Origin: an uncultured Selenomonadales bacterium
Lineage (GTDB): Bacteria; Bacillota; Negativicutes; Selenomonadales; Selenomonadaceae
DNA: 64,000 nt
Assembly: GCA_947165295.1 (NCBI GenBank)
Contig: CAMUZU010000001.1
Span: 1 to 64,000 of the forward strand
Direction: 5' to 3'
Shown here: piece after piece, positions 44,511 through 52,020 of the stretch
How the letters are laid out: each line of letters opens with the position of its first letter
Position numbering within the stretch: position 1 is the stretch's first letter
Notes under the pieces: model-generated
Databases searched by the model: none
The model's input: the letters and a program-made list of their open reading frames with translations, nothing else
What the model was told of the DNA's origin: nothing
Program-made: the position numbers and the translations under genes

Positions 44511-46186
44511 ACGCGCTGATTGATTGGACGAATTTTCCGCCCGACGTGATCGAAATTCTTTTGCGCGACTTCAACGGCGGCAGAAAAATTTTTGACGGCG
44601 ACATTGCAAACGTTGTCCCGCGTGCCCGAAAGTCCGCCGACGAAAAATCTGCGCGCACGCGTTCAATCGCCGAAGTCTTCACGCCGCCGCACGTCGTCAA
44701 GTTCATGGTCGACGCCGCACTTGTCGACAGCCCGATTGATTCGCGCTGGATTGAAATTGCTTGCGGGGAAGCGCCGTTTATCACCACGCGATACGACGCG
44801 GAGTCGGGCGAAGCAATTCCCGTCACCGAACGCGTCGGAATTCTCGACAGGAAACTTCGCGCATGTCCCGCCAACGTCGACAAGTTCACGTGGGCGACGC
44901 AAGCCGTTCAAAGCGTCTACGGCTACGAACTGCAGGGCGACAGTCTTTTAATTGCGCGGGCGAACGTCCTTTTGACCGCCGCCGAATTCGTCAACGACAT
45001 CAAGCCCGACGAACTGCGCGAACTTGCCGAAATTGTCGCTCGGAACTTTTGGCAAATGGACGGGCTCAATCCGCCGCAAGCTCAGGCGTCACTCTTCGAC
45101 AACGGCAACGACTGCCGAATCACCGATTGGCGCACGGGCGACGAAATTTTTTTCACGGGAGGTATCGCAATGAAGTTCGACGTTTTAATCAGCAACCCGC
45201 CGTATCAAGAAATCAAGGACGACAACGGTCGACAGCCGCCGATTTATCATCACTTCTTGCAGGAAGCTCCGAAGGTCGCCGAAAAGTCCGTGCTTATTAC
45301 GCCCGCAAGATTTTTGTTTGACGCGGGACAGACGCCCAAAAGTTTTAATCGCCGAATGCTCAACGACCCGCACTTCAAGGTTTTGCATTACGAACCGAAC
45401 GCCGGCAAACTTTTCCGCGACGCTGTCGAAATCAAAGGCGGCGTGGCAATTACGCTTTACGACACGACAAAAAATTTCGGCGCGATTGGCATGTTCACCG
45501 AGTTTGAAGAACTCAATTCGATTCATCGTAAAGTTTGCGTCGAAAATACGAAGTTTCGTTCGCTCAAAGAAATTGTTCGCACGCCCGTCGCTTACAGGTT
45601 GTCGGAAAAATTTTTCGCCGAACGCGCAGATTTAATCGACAGACTTCAAGACGCCGCGCTTCGGACAAACATTTTTGAACGCTTGCCCGAAGTTTTCATC
45701 GACGACGAGCCGCACGACGGACGCGAATACGTTCAGATTTTGGGACGCTTGAACAATCAGCGCGTTTACAAATTCATTCGCCGCGATTATGTAACGGACG
45801 ACAACTTAATCGCACGCGTGAAAATTTTTCTGAACGAAGCCAACGGCACGGGAGCTTTCGGCGAAACGTTGACTGAACCGTTTATCGCCGACGCGGGAGT
45901 CGGCTGCACGCAAACATTTATCACGATTGGCGCGTTCGACACTCGCGACGAAGCCGAAGCTTGCCTGACTTACATCAAGTCGAAGTTTGCCCGCGCAATG
46001 CTCGGTATCTTGAAGGCGACGCAACACAATCCGCCTGCGACATGGGCGAAAGTTCCGCTGCAAGACTTCACGTCGGGCGGTGACATTGATTGGCGCGCAG
46101 GTGTCGACGAACAGCTTTATCGCAAGTACGGTCTGAGCGCGGCGGAAGTTGACTTCATCGAGTCGCACGTCAAGGCAATGGATTGA
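44507..46186 (+). CDS. Eco57I-like DNA methylase / restriction-modification protein
   Basis: 559 residues. It belongs to the Eco57I-type adenine methyltransferase group: an unusual motif I region (WIEIACGEAPFITTRYD), IYGYE-type motif (VYGYELQGDSLLIARANVL), the catalytic NPPY at 230-233, and a C-terminal target-recognition part. No separate restriction gene is adjacent, and no PD-(D/E)xK site is obvious, so it may be a methylase without partner or a remnant of a larger system. Its ATG overlaps the metI stop (ATGA), linking it to methionine uptake, and metK lies downstream. Confidence 0.83.
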   Translation: MNALIDWTNFPPDVIEILLRDFNGGRKIFDGDIANVVPRARKSADEKSARTRSIAEVFTPPHVVKFMVDAALVDSPIDSRWIEIACGEAPFITTRYDAESGEAIPVTERVGILDRKLRACPANVDKFTWATQAVQSVYGYELQGDSLLIARANVLLTAAEFVNDIKPDELRELAEIVARNFWQMDGLNPPQAQASLFDNGNDCRITDWRTGDEIFFTGGIAMKFDVLISNPPYQEIKDDNGRQPPIYHHFLQEAPKVAEKSVLITPARFLFDAGQTPKSFNRRMLNDPHFKVLHYEPNAGKLFRDAVEIKGGVAITLYDTTKNFGAIGMFTEFEELNSIHRKVCVENTKFRSLKEIVRTPVAYRLSEKFFAERADLIDRLQDAALRTNIFERLPEVFIDDEPHDGREYVQILGRLNNQRVYKFIRRDYVTDDNLIARVKIFLNEANGTGAFGETLTEPFIADAGVGCTQTFITIGAFDTRDEAEACLTYIKSKFARAMLGILKATQHNPPATWAKVPLQDFTSGGDIDWRAGVDEQLYRKYGLSAAEVDFIESHVKAMD

Positions 46187-46189
46187 CGC

Positions 46190-46218
46190 TTGCAAAAAGT
46201 TTCACGCCGTGATAAACT
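46190..46218 (+). promoter_or_regulatory. Putative promoter of the antisense antitoxin RNA
   Basis: TTGCAA (46190-46195), 17 bp spacer, TAAACT (46213-46218). Transcription would start near 46225, run through the two short repeats at 46246-46271 and end at the hairpin 46277-46303. Confidence 0.5.
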
Positions 46219-46224
46219 GCAAAC

Positions 46225-46303
46225 ATCCAAGATTGATAACCACATACAAGGTAGTCACGGAAACGTACAACAAAAAGAACCCCGAGTTCGCACCTCGGGG
46301 TTC
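46225..46303 (+). ncRNA. Candidate antitoxin RNA (RNA II-like)
   Basis: Predicted 80-nt plus-strand RNA. It holds ACAAGGTAGTCACGG (46246-46260) and AACGTACAAC (46262-46271). The same two words occur at 46445-46459 and 46493-46502, inside the toxin transcription unit, which is made from the other strand. The RNA would therefore pair with the toxin mRNA at its first nucleotides and over the GTG start codon, and share the terminator hairpin. This is the arrangement of the pAD1 par locus. Existence of the RNA is inferred. Confidence 0.55.
46272..46303 (-). terminator. Shared terminator of the candidate toxin-antitoxin locus
   Basis: 10-bp stem GAACCCCGAG / CTCGGGGTTC (46277-46286 and 46294-46303) with a 7-nt loop. 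On the minus strand it is followed by TTTTTG. On the plus strand the T tail is weak. Confidence 0.8.
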
Positions 46304-46361
46304 AAACGCTTTATGGGCGATTATTCGTTTTTCGGGGTAACGATAACCACCGGGCTGTCTG

Positions 46362-46457
46362 TTATCTGTTCCGCTTGTCCAGCCACTTGCAAACGAAGTA
46401 CAGAGCGACGCCCGACACAACGTTTGCTGCGACAGTCACGAGAAACAAGGTAGTCAC
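46362..46457 (-). CDS. 31-residue membrane peptide, candidate Fst-like type I toxin
   Basis: GTG at 46457 with AAAGGAGGTGA 6 bp upstream; TAA at 46362-46364. The peptide is a single hydrophobic helix (LFLVTVAANVVSGVALYFV) ending in the charged tail CKWLDKRNR, resembling the one-helix plus W-L-x-x-R tail of Fst/Ldr-family toxins. It has its own promoter (TTGTCA, 17 bp, TAAAAT) and terminator. Such toxins damage membranes when made in excess and are held off by an antisense RNA. It lies between the methylase and metK, opposite to both. Confidence 0.7.
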   Translation of the reverse strand: MTTLFLVTVAANVVSGVALYFVCKWLDKRNR

Positions 46458-46508
46458 GGTATTCACCTCCTTTTGGTCTACAAGAAGTGAACAACGTACA
46501 ACGCGCTT

Positions 46509-46537
46509 ATTTTAGCGAAAAGTTTTTCCCGTGACAA
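46509..46537 (-). promoter_or_regulatory. Promoter of the small membrane peptide
   Basis: On the minus strand TTGTCA (46532-46537), 17 bp spacer, TAAAAT (46509-46514). The mRNA would begin near 46502, so the repeat GTTGTACGTT is at its very 5' end. Confidence 0.7.
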
Positions 46538-46548
46538 GTTGACGCGTG

Positions 46549-46557
46549 TGGTACAAT
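46549..46557 (+). promoter_or_regulatory. Extended -10 element upstream of metK
   Basis: TGGTACAAT at 46549-46557, 31 bp before the metK ATG. No good -35 is visible, and no SAM riboswitch fits in the short leader. Confidence 0.5.
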
Positions 46558-46588
46558 CGACACGAAAACTATTTGAGGAGGCTTGCAC

Positions 46589-47776
46589 ATGCGCAGAGTT
46601 TTGTTTACATCCGAATCCGTGACCGAAGGGCACCCCGACAAGGTCGCGGACAGAATTTCCGACAGCATTTTGGACGCGATTATCGAGAAAGACCCCGAAG
46701 GTCGCGTTGCCTGCGAAACTTTGGTGACGACGGGGCAAGTACACGTTGTCGGCGAAATTTCGACGCATTGCTACGTTGACATACCGAAGATAATTCGCGG
46801 CGCGATTGCCGATATCGGTTACACGAATTCCAAATACGGCTTCGAGGCGGACACGGTCGGCGTGCTGGTTTCGTTGGACGAACAAAGCCCCGACATTGCT
46901 CAGGGCGTCAACAAAGCGTTGGAGGCTCGCGAAGGCGACATGGCGATTGAGGACGCTATCGGCGCGGGCGATCAAGGCATGATGTTCGGTTACGCGACGA
47001 ACGAAACGCCGGAGTTCATGCCGTTGCCGATTTCGCTTGCGCACAAGTTGGCGCGTCGTTTGGCTGAAGTCCGCAAAGTCACGCACGAAGTCGATTACCT
47101 GCGCCCCGACGGCAAAACTCAAGTGACGGTCGCTTACGAAGACGGCAAGGCGGTCGCGGTCGACACGATTGTTATTTCGACGCAACACAATCCCGACGTT
47201 TCGCTTGAGCAGATTAAGCGCGACATGATTGAGTACGTCGTCAAGCCGATTGTGCCCGCGGAGCTGTTGACCGACGCGACAAAGTTTTTCGTGAACCCGA
47301 CGGGCAAATTCGTTATCGGCGGCCCCCAAGGCGACAGCGGCTTGACGGGACGCAAGATTATTGTCGACACGTACGGCGGCTGGGCGCGACACGGCGGCGG
47401 AGCTTTCAGCGGCAAAGACCCCACGAAGGTTGACCGCTCGGCAAGTTACGCGGCTCGTTACGTCGCCAAAAACGTCGTTGCGGCAGGTTTGGCGGACGAA
47501 TGCGAAATTCAACTTGCGTACGCAATCGGCGTCGCAAAACCCGTCAGCGTGCGCGTCGACAGCCACGGCACCGCCAAAGTCGACGAAGAATTGATTGAGC
47601 GTCTCGTCAACGAAAACTTTGACTTGCGTCCGGCGGGCATTATCAAGATGCTTGACCTGCGTCGCCCGATTTACAAAGACACGGCGGCTTACGGGCACTT
47701 CGGCAGAACCGATGTCGATTTGCCGTGGGAGCGCGTCGACAAGGCGGAAACGCTTCGTCAACAAGCCGGCTTGTGA
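46589..47776 (+). CDS. metK: S-adenosylmethionine synthetase
   Basis: MetK makes SAM from methionine and ATP in the cytoplasm. The motifs are [31 protein letters not shown] and [16 protein letters not shown]. The 395-residue length is standard. The ATG at 46589 follows GAGGAGG. Methionine import (metN, metI) and a SAM-dependent methylase lie just upstream, though the toxin-antitoxin locus separates them and metK has its own promoter. Confidence 0.96.
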   Translation: MRRVLFTSESVTEGHPDKVADRISDSILDAIIEKDPEGRVACETLVTTGQVHVVGEISTHCYVDIPKIIRGAIADIGYTNSKYGFEADTVGVLVSLDEQSPDIAQGVNKALEAREGDMAIEDAIGAGDQGMMFGYATNETPEFMPLPISLAHKLARRLAEVRKVTHEVDYLRPDGKTQVTVAYEDGKAVAVDTIVISTQHNPDVSLEQIKRDMIEYVVKPIVPAELLTDATKFFVNPTGKFVIGGPQGDSGLTGRKIIVDTYGGWARHGGGAFSGKDPTKVDRSASYAARYVAKNVVAAGLADECEIQLAYAIGVAKPVSVRVDSHGTAKVDEELIERLVNENFDLRPAGIIKMLDLRRPIYKDTAAYGHFGRTDVDLPWERVDKAETLRQQAGL

Positions 47777-47796
47777 AATAATTTTTGACACGTCGT

Positions 47797-47822
47797 CCCC
47801 GTCACTCGGCGGGGATTTTTTG
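47797..47822 (+). terminator. Terminator of metK
   Basis: CCCCG.. ..CGGGG stem followed by ATTTTTTG, 20 bp after the stop codon. Confidence 0.8.
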
Positions 47823-47823
47823 T

Positions 47824-47914
47824 GCGCCGTTACTGACCCGCTTTAAAAGCGGGGGAACAGCTGACGCGCCGCAATTTTTTCGTCGAGTTAATGTCGTCGC
47901 CGCGCCGTTACTGA
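47824..47914 (+). repeat. Repeat B, copy B4, with 13-bp direct repeats at its ends
   Basis: GCGCCGTTACTGA occurs at 47824-47836 and 47902-47914. The 65 bp between has the palindrome CCCGCTTTAAAAGCGGG, then GGAACAG and a TCGTCGCC end. This looks like a target-site duplication around a small inserted element, lying between the metK terminator and the ftsX promoter. Confidence 0.85.
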
Positions 47915-47943
47915 AAACATTTTCATGCCAAAAAAATTCGTTG

Positions 47944-47952
47944 TGCTATAAT
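47944..47952 (+). promoter_or_regulatory. Extended -10 promoter of ftsX
   Basis: TGC followed by TATAAT (47947-47952), 30 bp upstream of the ftsX start. The -35 region is weak. Repeat B4 lies directly upstream, so it may have replaced upstream sequence. Confidence 0.6.
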
Positions 47953-47982
47953 CGGCGACAAGTAATTTTCGGGAGTGGTCGA

Positions 47983-48870
47983 ATGAAACTTCAAACGATC
48001 GAATACTTTTTCCGCGAAGTCGTTTTGTCGATGATTCGCAACCGCCTGATGACTTTCGCGTCAATCGGGACGGTCGCCGTGTCGCTGTTCGTGCTGGGCG
48101 TGTTTCTCGTGCTGGTAATGAACATGTCCAAAATGGCGTCGAGCCTTGAAAGTCAAGTGCAAATTTCGGTTTACATCAGCGACACGTTGCCCGAAGAAGG
48201 CCGCGCCGAAATCGAACGCATGACCCGCGAAATGAAATCGGTTGCCTCGGTCGAGTACGTGCCGCGTGAACAGGCGATGAAAATTTTCCGCGAACGTCTC
48301 GGCGAAAACCAAAAGATTTTGGACGCGCTGGGCGAAGCGAACCCGTTGCCGAATTCGTTTCTGGTAACCGTCAACAACGCCGACGACGTGAAAAAAACTG
48401 CGGCGGCAATCGCTGACCTGTACGGCGTCGACGAAGTCAAATACGGGCAGGACGTTGCCGCAAACCTGTTCGAGTTGACGCACCTTATGCGTTTCTTCGG
48501 CGTGATTCTGGTGATTTTGCTTTTGGGCGCGACGGTCTTCATAATCTCAAACACGATTCGCCTGACGGTTTTCGCCCGCCGCAAAGAAATCGCAATCATG
48601 AAATACGTCGGCGCAACTGACTGGTTTATTCGCTGGCCGTTCATTTTGGAAGGCGTGGCACTGGGCATAATCGGCGGCGGAGTGAGCGCGCTTGCCCTGC
48701 GAAGTTTTTATTCGGCGATGATCGCGAAGATTTACGAATCGCTGACGTTCTTCCCGATGGTCGAGCAGTATCCGTTCATGAATTACTTGACGCTGACGCT
48801 GATTGGCACGGGAATTTTTATCGGCATCTTGGGAAGCACCGTCTCGCTGAAACGTTTCATGGAGGTTTGA
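47983..48870 (+). CDS. ftsX: Cell-division ABC transporter permease FtsX
   Basis: FtsX, with the ATPase FtsE, controls cell-wall hydrolases at the septum. The 295-residue protein has a membrane helix near 25-47, a periplasmic domain (ISVYISDTLPEEGRAEI, VEYVPREQAM), and three more helices with ARRKEIAIMKYVGATDWF. ATG at 47983 after GGGAGTGG. FtsE normally precedes ftsX; here metK and repeat B4 are upstream and ftsE is absent. The gene is followed 3 bp later by an EnvC-like peptidase, the class of protein FtsEX regulates. Confidence 0.92.
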   Translation: MKLQTIEYFFREVVLSMIRNRLMTFASIGTVAVSLFVLGVFLVLVMNMSKMASSLESQVQISVYISDTLPEEGRAEIERMTREMKSVASVEYVPREQAMKIFRERLGENQKILDALGEANPLPNSFLVTVNNADDVKKTAAAIADLYGVDEVKYGQDVAANLFELTHLMRFFGVILVILLLGATVFIISNTIRLTVFARRKEIAIMKYVGATDWFIRWPFILEGVALGIIGGGVSALALRSFYSAMIAKIYESLTFFPMVEQYPFMNYLTLTLIGTGIFIGILGSTVSLKRFMEV

Positions 48871-48873
48871 CAT

Positions 48874-50112
48874 GTGTTGAAAAAGTTTTTGACTTTGTTG
48901 TCGGCGGCGATACTGTTGACAACTTCGCCCGTCTTCGCCGACGACGACGAAATTCAGCAACTCGAATCCGAAAAGGCCGCTTACGACGAGGCGGCCGAAA
49001 AAGCGCGTGCGGCGGCTGAACTGATTCAAGGCAAGATTGATTCGGTGTCGGAATTCAAACGTCAACTCGACGCGGAAGCCGCCGAAGCCACGGCGGTTTA
49101 CGAAGAACGTCAAGCGGCACTGGACGAAACCGTTTACCGTATCGGCGAAAACGAAAATAAACTCGTCGAAGTCACCGCCGAACTCAACGCAAAACACGGC
49201 GTGCTTGAAAACCGCGTGCGCGACATTTACATCAACGGGCAAATTTCTTATCTGGACGTTTTATTCGGCGCGCAGGACTTTGGCGACTTCCTGACGCGAA
49301 TGGACTTGCTCAAACGCGTCATGACCCGTGACGCCGAACTTGTCGCGGAAGTTTTGAAGTACCGCAACGAGATTGTCGAAGTCGGCAAGCAACTCGAAGC
49401 CGACAAACGAATTCAAGAAGAACTTGCCGCCAAAGCCGAGGCCGCCAAAGACGTTCAGCTCGAAAAGGTCGCCAAACAACAAGCACTTATCGATTTAATG
49501 CAGAACGACAAGGACGTCTACGACCGGCAGTATGACGAAATGATTGCGTCGTCCAACGAAGTTGCGCGGCTGATTCAGGAGAGCAAGTATCGCGCCGAAG
49601 CCGAGGCCGAAGCGCAACGTCGACAAGCCGAAATGGAAGCTCAACGTCAAGCGGCGGCGGAAGCAGGCAACCTTGTCGTGATTGACGAAGGCGACGGCGG
49701 CGGCGACGATTATGTCATGCCTGCGGGCGGCGGCGGAATGATTTGGCCAATTTCCGGCCCGATAACAAGCGAATTCGGTTGGCGCACGCACCCGATTTTC
49801 GGCAACGCACGTTTCCACAGCGGACTTGACATCGGCGGCGATTACGGCTTGCCGATTCACGCGGCACAAAGCGGCGTCGTCATTGAAGCGGGCTGGATTG
49901 GCGGCTACGGCAACACCGTCATGATTGACCACGGCGGCGGCATTTCCACGCTGTACGGGCACAACGAAAGCCTTGCGGTCGGCGTCGGGCAACACGTCAA
50001 TCAAGGCGACGTTATCGCTTACTGCGGCTCGACGGGCAACTCGACGGGGCCTCACTGTCACTTTGAAGTTCGTTTGGGCGGCGAACCCGTAAGCCCGTGG
50101 GACTACTTGTAA
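48874..50112 (+). CDS. EnvC-like M23 peptidase with coiled coil
   Basis: 412 residues from a GTG at 48874 behind GGAGG. It has a signal peptide (FLTLLSAAILLTTSPVFA), a long coiled coil (about residues 25-255; ESEKAAYDEAAEKARAAAEL), a Gly/Asp-rich linker, and an M23 domain with RFHSGLDIGGDYGLPI and HCHFEVRLGG. The zinc ligands H, D and H are present, so it may be catalytically active. The fusion of coiled coil and M23 domain next to ftsX matches the FtsEX-activated peptidoglycan hydrolase system of cell division. Confidence 0.9.
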   Translation: MLKKFLTLLSAAILLTTSPVFADDDEIQQLESEKAAYDEAAEKARAAAELIQGKIDSVSEFKRQLDAEAAEATAVYEERQAALDETVYRIGENENKLVEVTAELNAKHGVLENRVRDIYINGQISYLDVLFGAQDFGDFLTRMDLLKRVMTRDAELVAEVLKYRNEIVEVGKQLEADKRIQEELAAKAEAAKDVQLEKVAKQQALIDLMQNDKDVYDRQYDEMIASSNEVARLIQESKYRAEAEAEAQRRQAEMEAQRQAAAEAGNLVVIDEGDGGGDDYVMPAGGGGMIWPISGPITSEFGWRTHPIFGNARFHSGLDIGGDYGLPIHAAQSGVVIEAGWIGGYGNTVMIDHGGGISTLYGHNESLAVGVGQHVNQGDVIAYCGSTGNSTGPHCHFEVRLGGEPVSPWDYL

Positions 50113-50123
50113 TGCGTAATTTT

Positions 50124-50227
50124 GGCCGTCATGGATGACGGCCACACCGCTTGCGCGTGATACAGGATGTATCACAGCAAGCGCGGCTTTCTTTGGTTAC
50201 TTTCTTTGTCCGCACAAAGAAAGTAAC
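50124..50227 (+). repeat. Repeat A, copy A5
   Basis: GGCCGTCATGGATGACGGCC, a GTGATACAGGATGTATCAC hairpin in second position, then GTTACTTTCTTTGT/ACAAAGAAAGTAAC. It starts 12 bp after the EnvC-like gene. Confidence 0.85.
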
Positions 50228-50278
50228 GTAACACGAACGAACCGCAGTCAATGCCCGTCGTGTGCGACGACAAAAAAA

Positions 50279-50307
50279 ATCCCCCGCAAACCGCAGGGGA
50301 TTTTTTG
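50279..50307. terminator. Bidirectional terminator between repeat A5 and the tRNA pair
   Basis: ATCCCCCGC.. ..GCAGGGGAT stem flanked by an A run on the left and a T run on the right. Confidence 0.75.
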
Positions 50308-50333
50308 TTATGTCCGATATTATTTTCGTGTCG

Positions 50334-50409
50334 TGGTGCTCGCTGAGAGACTCGAACCCCCGACCTCCTCCATGTGACGGAGATGCTCTACCAACTGAGC
50401 TAAGCGAGC
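50334..50409 (-). tRNA. tRNA-Val (anticodon CAC)
   Basis: 76 nt. The acceptor GCTCGCT pairs with AGCGAGC; the D arm is GCTC/GAGC, the anticodon loop GTCACAT gives CAC, and the T loop is TTCGAGT. The CCA end is encoded. Confidence 0.93.
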
Positions 50410-50423
50410 CGCCTAAAAAAAAT

Positions 50424-50500
50424 TGGTGGGGCTGACAGAACTCGAATCTGTGACCTCCTCGATGTCAACGAGGCACTCTAACCATCTGAGCTACAACCCC
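50424..50500 (-). tRNA. tRNA-Val (anticodon GAC)
   Basis: 77 nt. The acceptor GGGGTTG pairs with CAGCCCC, the anticodon stem CCTCG/CGAGG encloses loop TTGACAT giving GAC, and the T loop is TTCGAGT. CCA is encoded. It lies 14 bp from the other tRNA-Val and is probably co-transcribed. Confidence 0.93.
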
Positions 50501-50560
50501 ACGTCCCTTAAGACAAGCGCAATTATAGACGCTCAATCGCGAACTGTCAAGCAAAAATTT

Positions 50561-50881
50561 TTACAGACCCGGGAACGCGTCAACGAACTTGATTTTGATG
50601 TCGGGGAACGCGTCGACGAACTGAATCGTAAAATCGGGGAACGAGTCAACAAATTGCCACTCGCCGATGTCGTCGGGGAACGCGGAAACTTTTTTGACCT
50701 TCAAGTCGGCGAACGCGTCGACAACCTGAACTTTGATATCCGCGAACGAATTGACGACCTTGACGCGCCCGCAAAGTTTGATGCCGTTGAAGTAACCGTT
50801 GCTTGAAATCGGATTGGCAAGCGCGACCGTCGCCGTCAACAAAATCACAAGCGCAATCGTCGCTGAAAAAAATTTCCGCAT
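50561..50881 (-). CDS. Small secreted repeat protein (DUF6150-like)
   Basis: 106 residues with a signal peptide (FFSATIALVILLTATVALA). The mature part is a series of short repeats such as VVNSFADIKV, VVDAFADLKV, VSAFPDDIGE and FVDAFPDIKI. They are spaced by about 10-15 residues, like the repeats of DUF6150, a small family of exported proteins with a predicted beta structure. The function is unknown. It is 17 bp downstream of the LCP gene. Confidence 0.7.
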   Translation of the reverse strand: MRKFFSATIALVILLTATVALANPISSNGYFNGIKLCGRVKVVNSFADIKVQVVDAFADLKVKKVSAFPDDIGEWQFVDSFPDFTIQFVDAFPDIKIKFVDAFPGL

Positions 50882-50897
50882 GATTCGTCGCCTCCCG

Positions 50898-51989
50898 TCA
50901 AAGTTTGTTGTCCGACAGATCCAAATTGCGGCGGTGCAGATAATCCAGCAGGCGCAAATCTTTTTCAGGATTGGGATTCACGTCGTAATAATCCGCGTCG
51001 TTGCCGGGCGTGTATTCGTCGGCGAGTTTCTCGAAGTGTTTCTTGTCCGCGTCGTCGAAGCCGAGATGTTTTGTCATGACGCTGCCGAGTCGTTCGGCGT
51101 TGGGAATCAGGTAGCTGACTTCGTCGATGTACTGCAACCAGCCGGGCACGACGCCGGTTTTAATGTTGCCCGCCGCCTCCGCGTTTTTGAGTGAGCCCGC
51201 CGCCGCAAGCATTTCCGTCGAAGTCAAGTCGGTGTCGACGGCGTCAAGAGCGACGCTCAACAGTTCGGGAATTTTAATCAGCATGGACGGTTCGCTCAAT
51301 CTGTCCGCGCAAGCCTTCATGAAAGCCTGTTGCCGACGCACGCGCCCGACGTCACCTTCGGCGTCGCGGAAACGCACAAATTCAATCGCGGTTTTGCCGT
51401 CAAGATGTTGAATGCCCTGCTTTAAATCGATGTAAAGCCCGCCGTCGTCGTCCCAAGGGTCTTCGTAATGCATGTCGCGTTCGACGTAAATGTCAACGCC
51501 GCCCATAGCGTCAATGACTTCAGCGAAGCGCGACTTGTGAATCATGACGTAGCGGTCAATGTCGATGCCCAAAAATTCTTCGACGGTCTTGCGGGCAAGT
51601 TTCGCGCCGCCGTGAGCATAAGCCGCGTTGACTTTCTGATAGCCGTGGCGTTCGATGTAAACCAGCGTGTCACGCGGTATCGTGAGCAGCGACGCCTTGT
51701 CTTTGGACAGTTGCAAAACCATGAGCGTATCGGAACGCCCGACGTCGTCTTTGCGTTCGTCGACGCCCATAATCATGATTGTCGTCGGTTTCTGCAACGT
51801 CGGCAAGATTTTTTCGGGCGCGACCTTCGACGTGATATCTTCTTTGATTCGCGTGAAGTCCGAGTTAAAGCCCAGGTGCGCCAAAGAGCCGACGATTATC
51901 AGCGTGCAAATGATGAATGACCAAAATAATTTCCGATTGCGCATCTTGCGACTCAACTCCCGACGGCGTTTTTCCAACCGTTCGCGCAT
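50898..51989 (-). CDS. LytR-CpsA-Psr (LCP) family protein
   Basis: LCP enzymes transfer anionic polymers or capsular polysaccharide from a lipid carrier to peptidoglycan. The 363-residue protein has a cytoplasmic basic tail, one membrane helix (FWSFIICTLIIVGSLAHLG) and the catalytic domain with IMIMGVDERKDDVGRSDTLMV, IPRDTLVYI, KVNAAYAHGG, VDIYVERDM and EFVRFRDAEGDVGRVRRQ. The conserved Arg and Asp residues that bind the prenyl phosphate are all present. The ATG at 51989 after GGAGGTGA was preferred to an upstream ATG without a signal. Confidence 0.93.
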   Translation of the reverse strand: MRERLEKRRRELSRKMRNRKLFWSFIICTLIIVGSLAHLGFNSDFTRIKEDITSKVAPEKILPTLQKPTTIMIMGVDERKDDVGRSDTLMVLQLSKDKASLLTIPRDTLVYIERHGYQKVNAAYAHGGAKLARKTVEEFLGIDIDRYVMIHKSRFAEVIDAMGGVDIYVERDMHYEDPWDDDGGLYIDLKQGIQHLDGKTAIEFVRFRDAEGDVGRVRRQQAFMKACADRLSEPSMLIKIPELLSVALDAVDTDLTSTEMLAAAGSLKNAEAAGNIKTGVVPGWLQYIDEVSYLIPNAERLGSVMTKHLGFDDADKKHFEKLADEYTPGNDADYYDVNPNPEKDLRLLDYLHRRNLDLSDNKL

Positions 51990-52020
51990 TGTTATCACCT
52001 CCAATCCGCGAAAGTTTCGG

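Noticed and set aside
46561-46588. SAM riboswitch before metK
   Set aside because: The leader between the -10 and the start codon is only about 30 nt and shows no matching structure.
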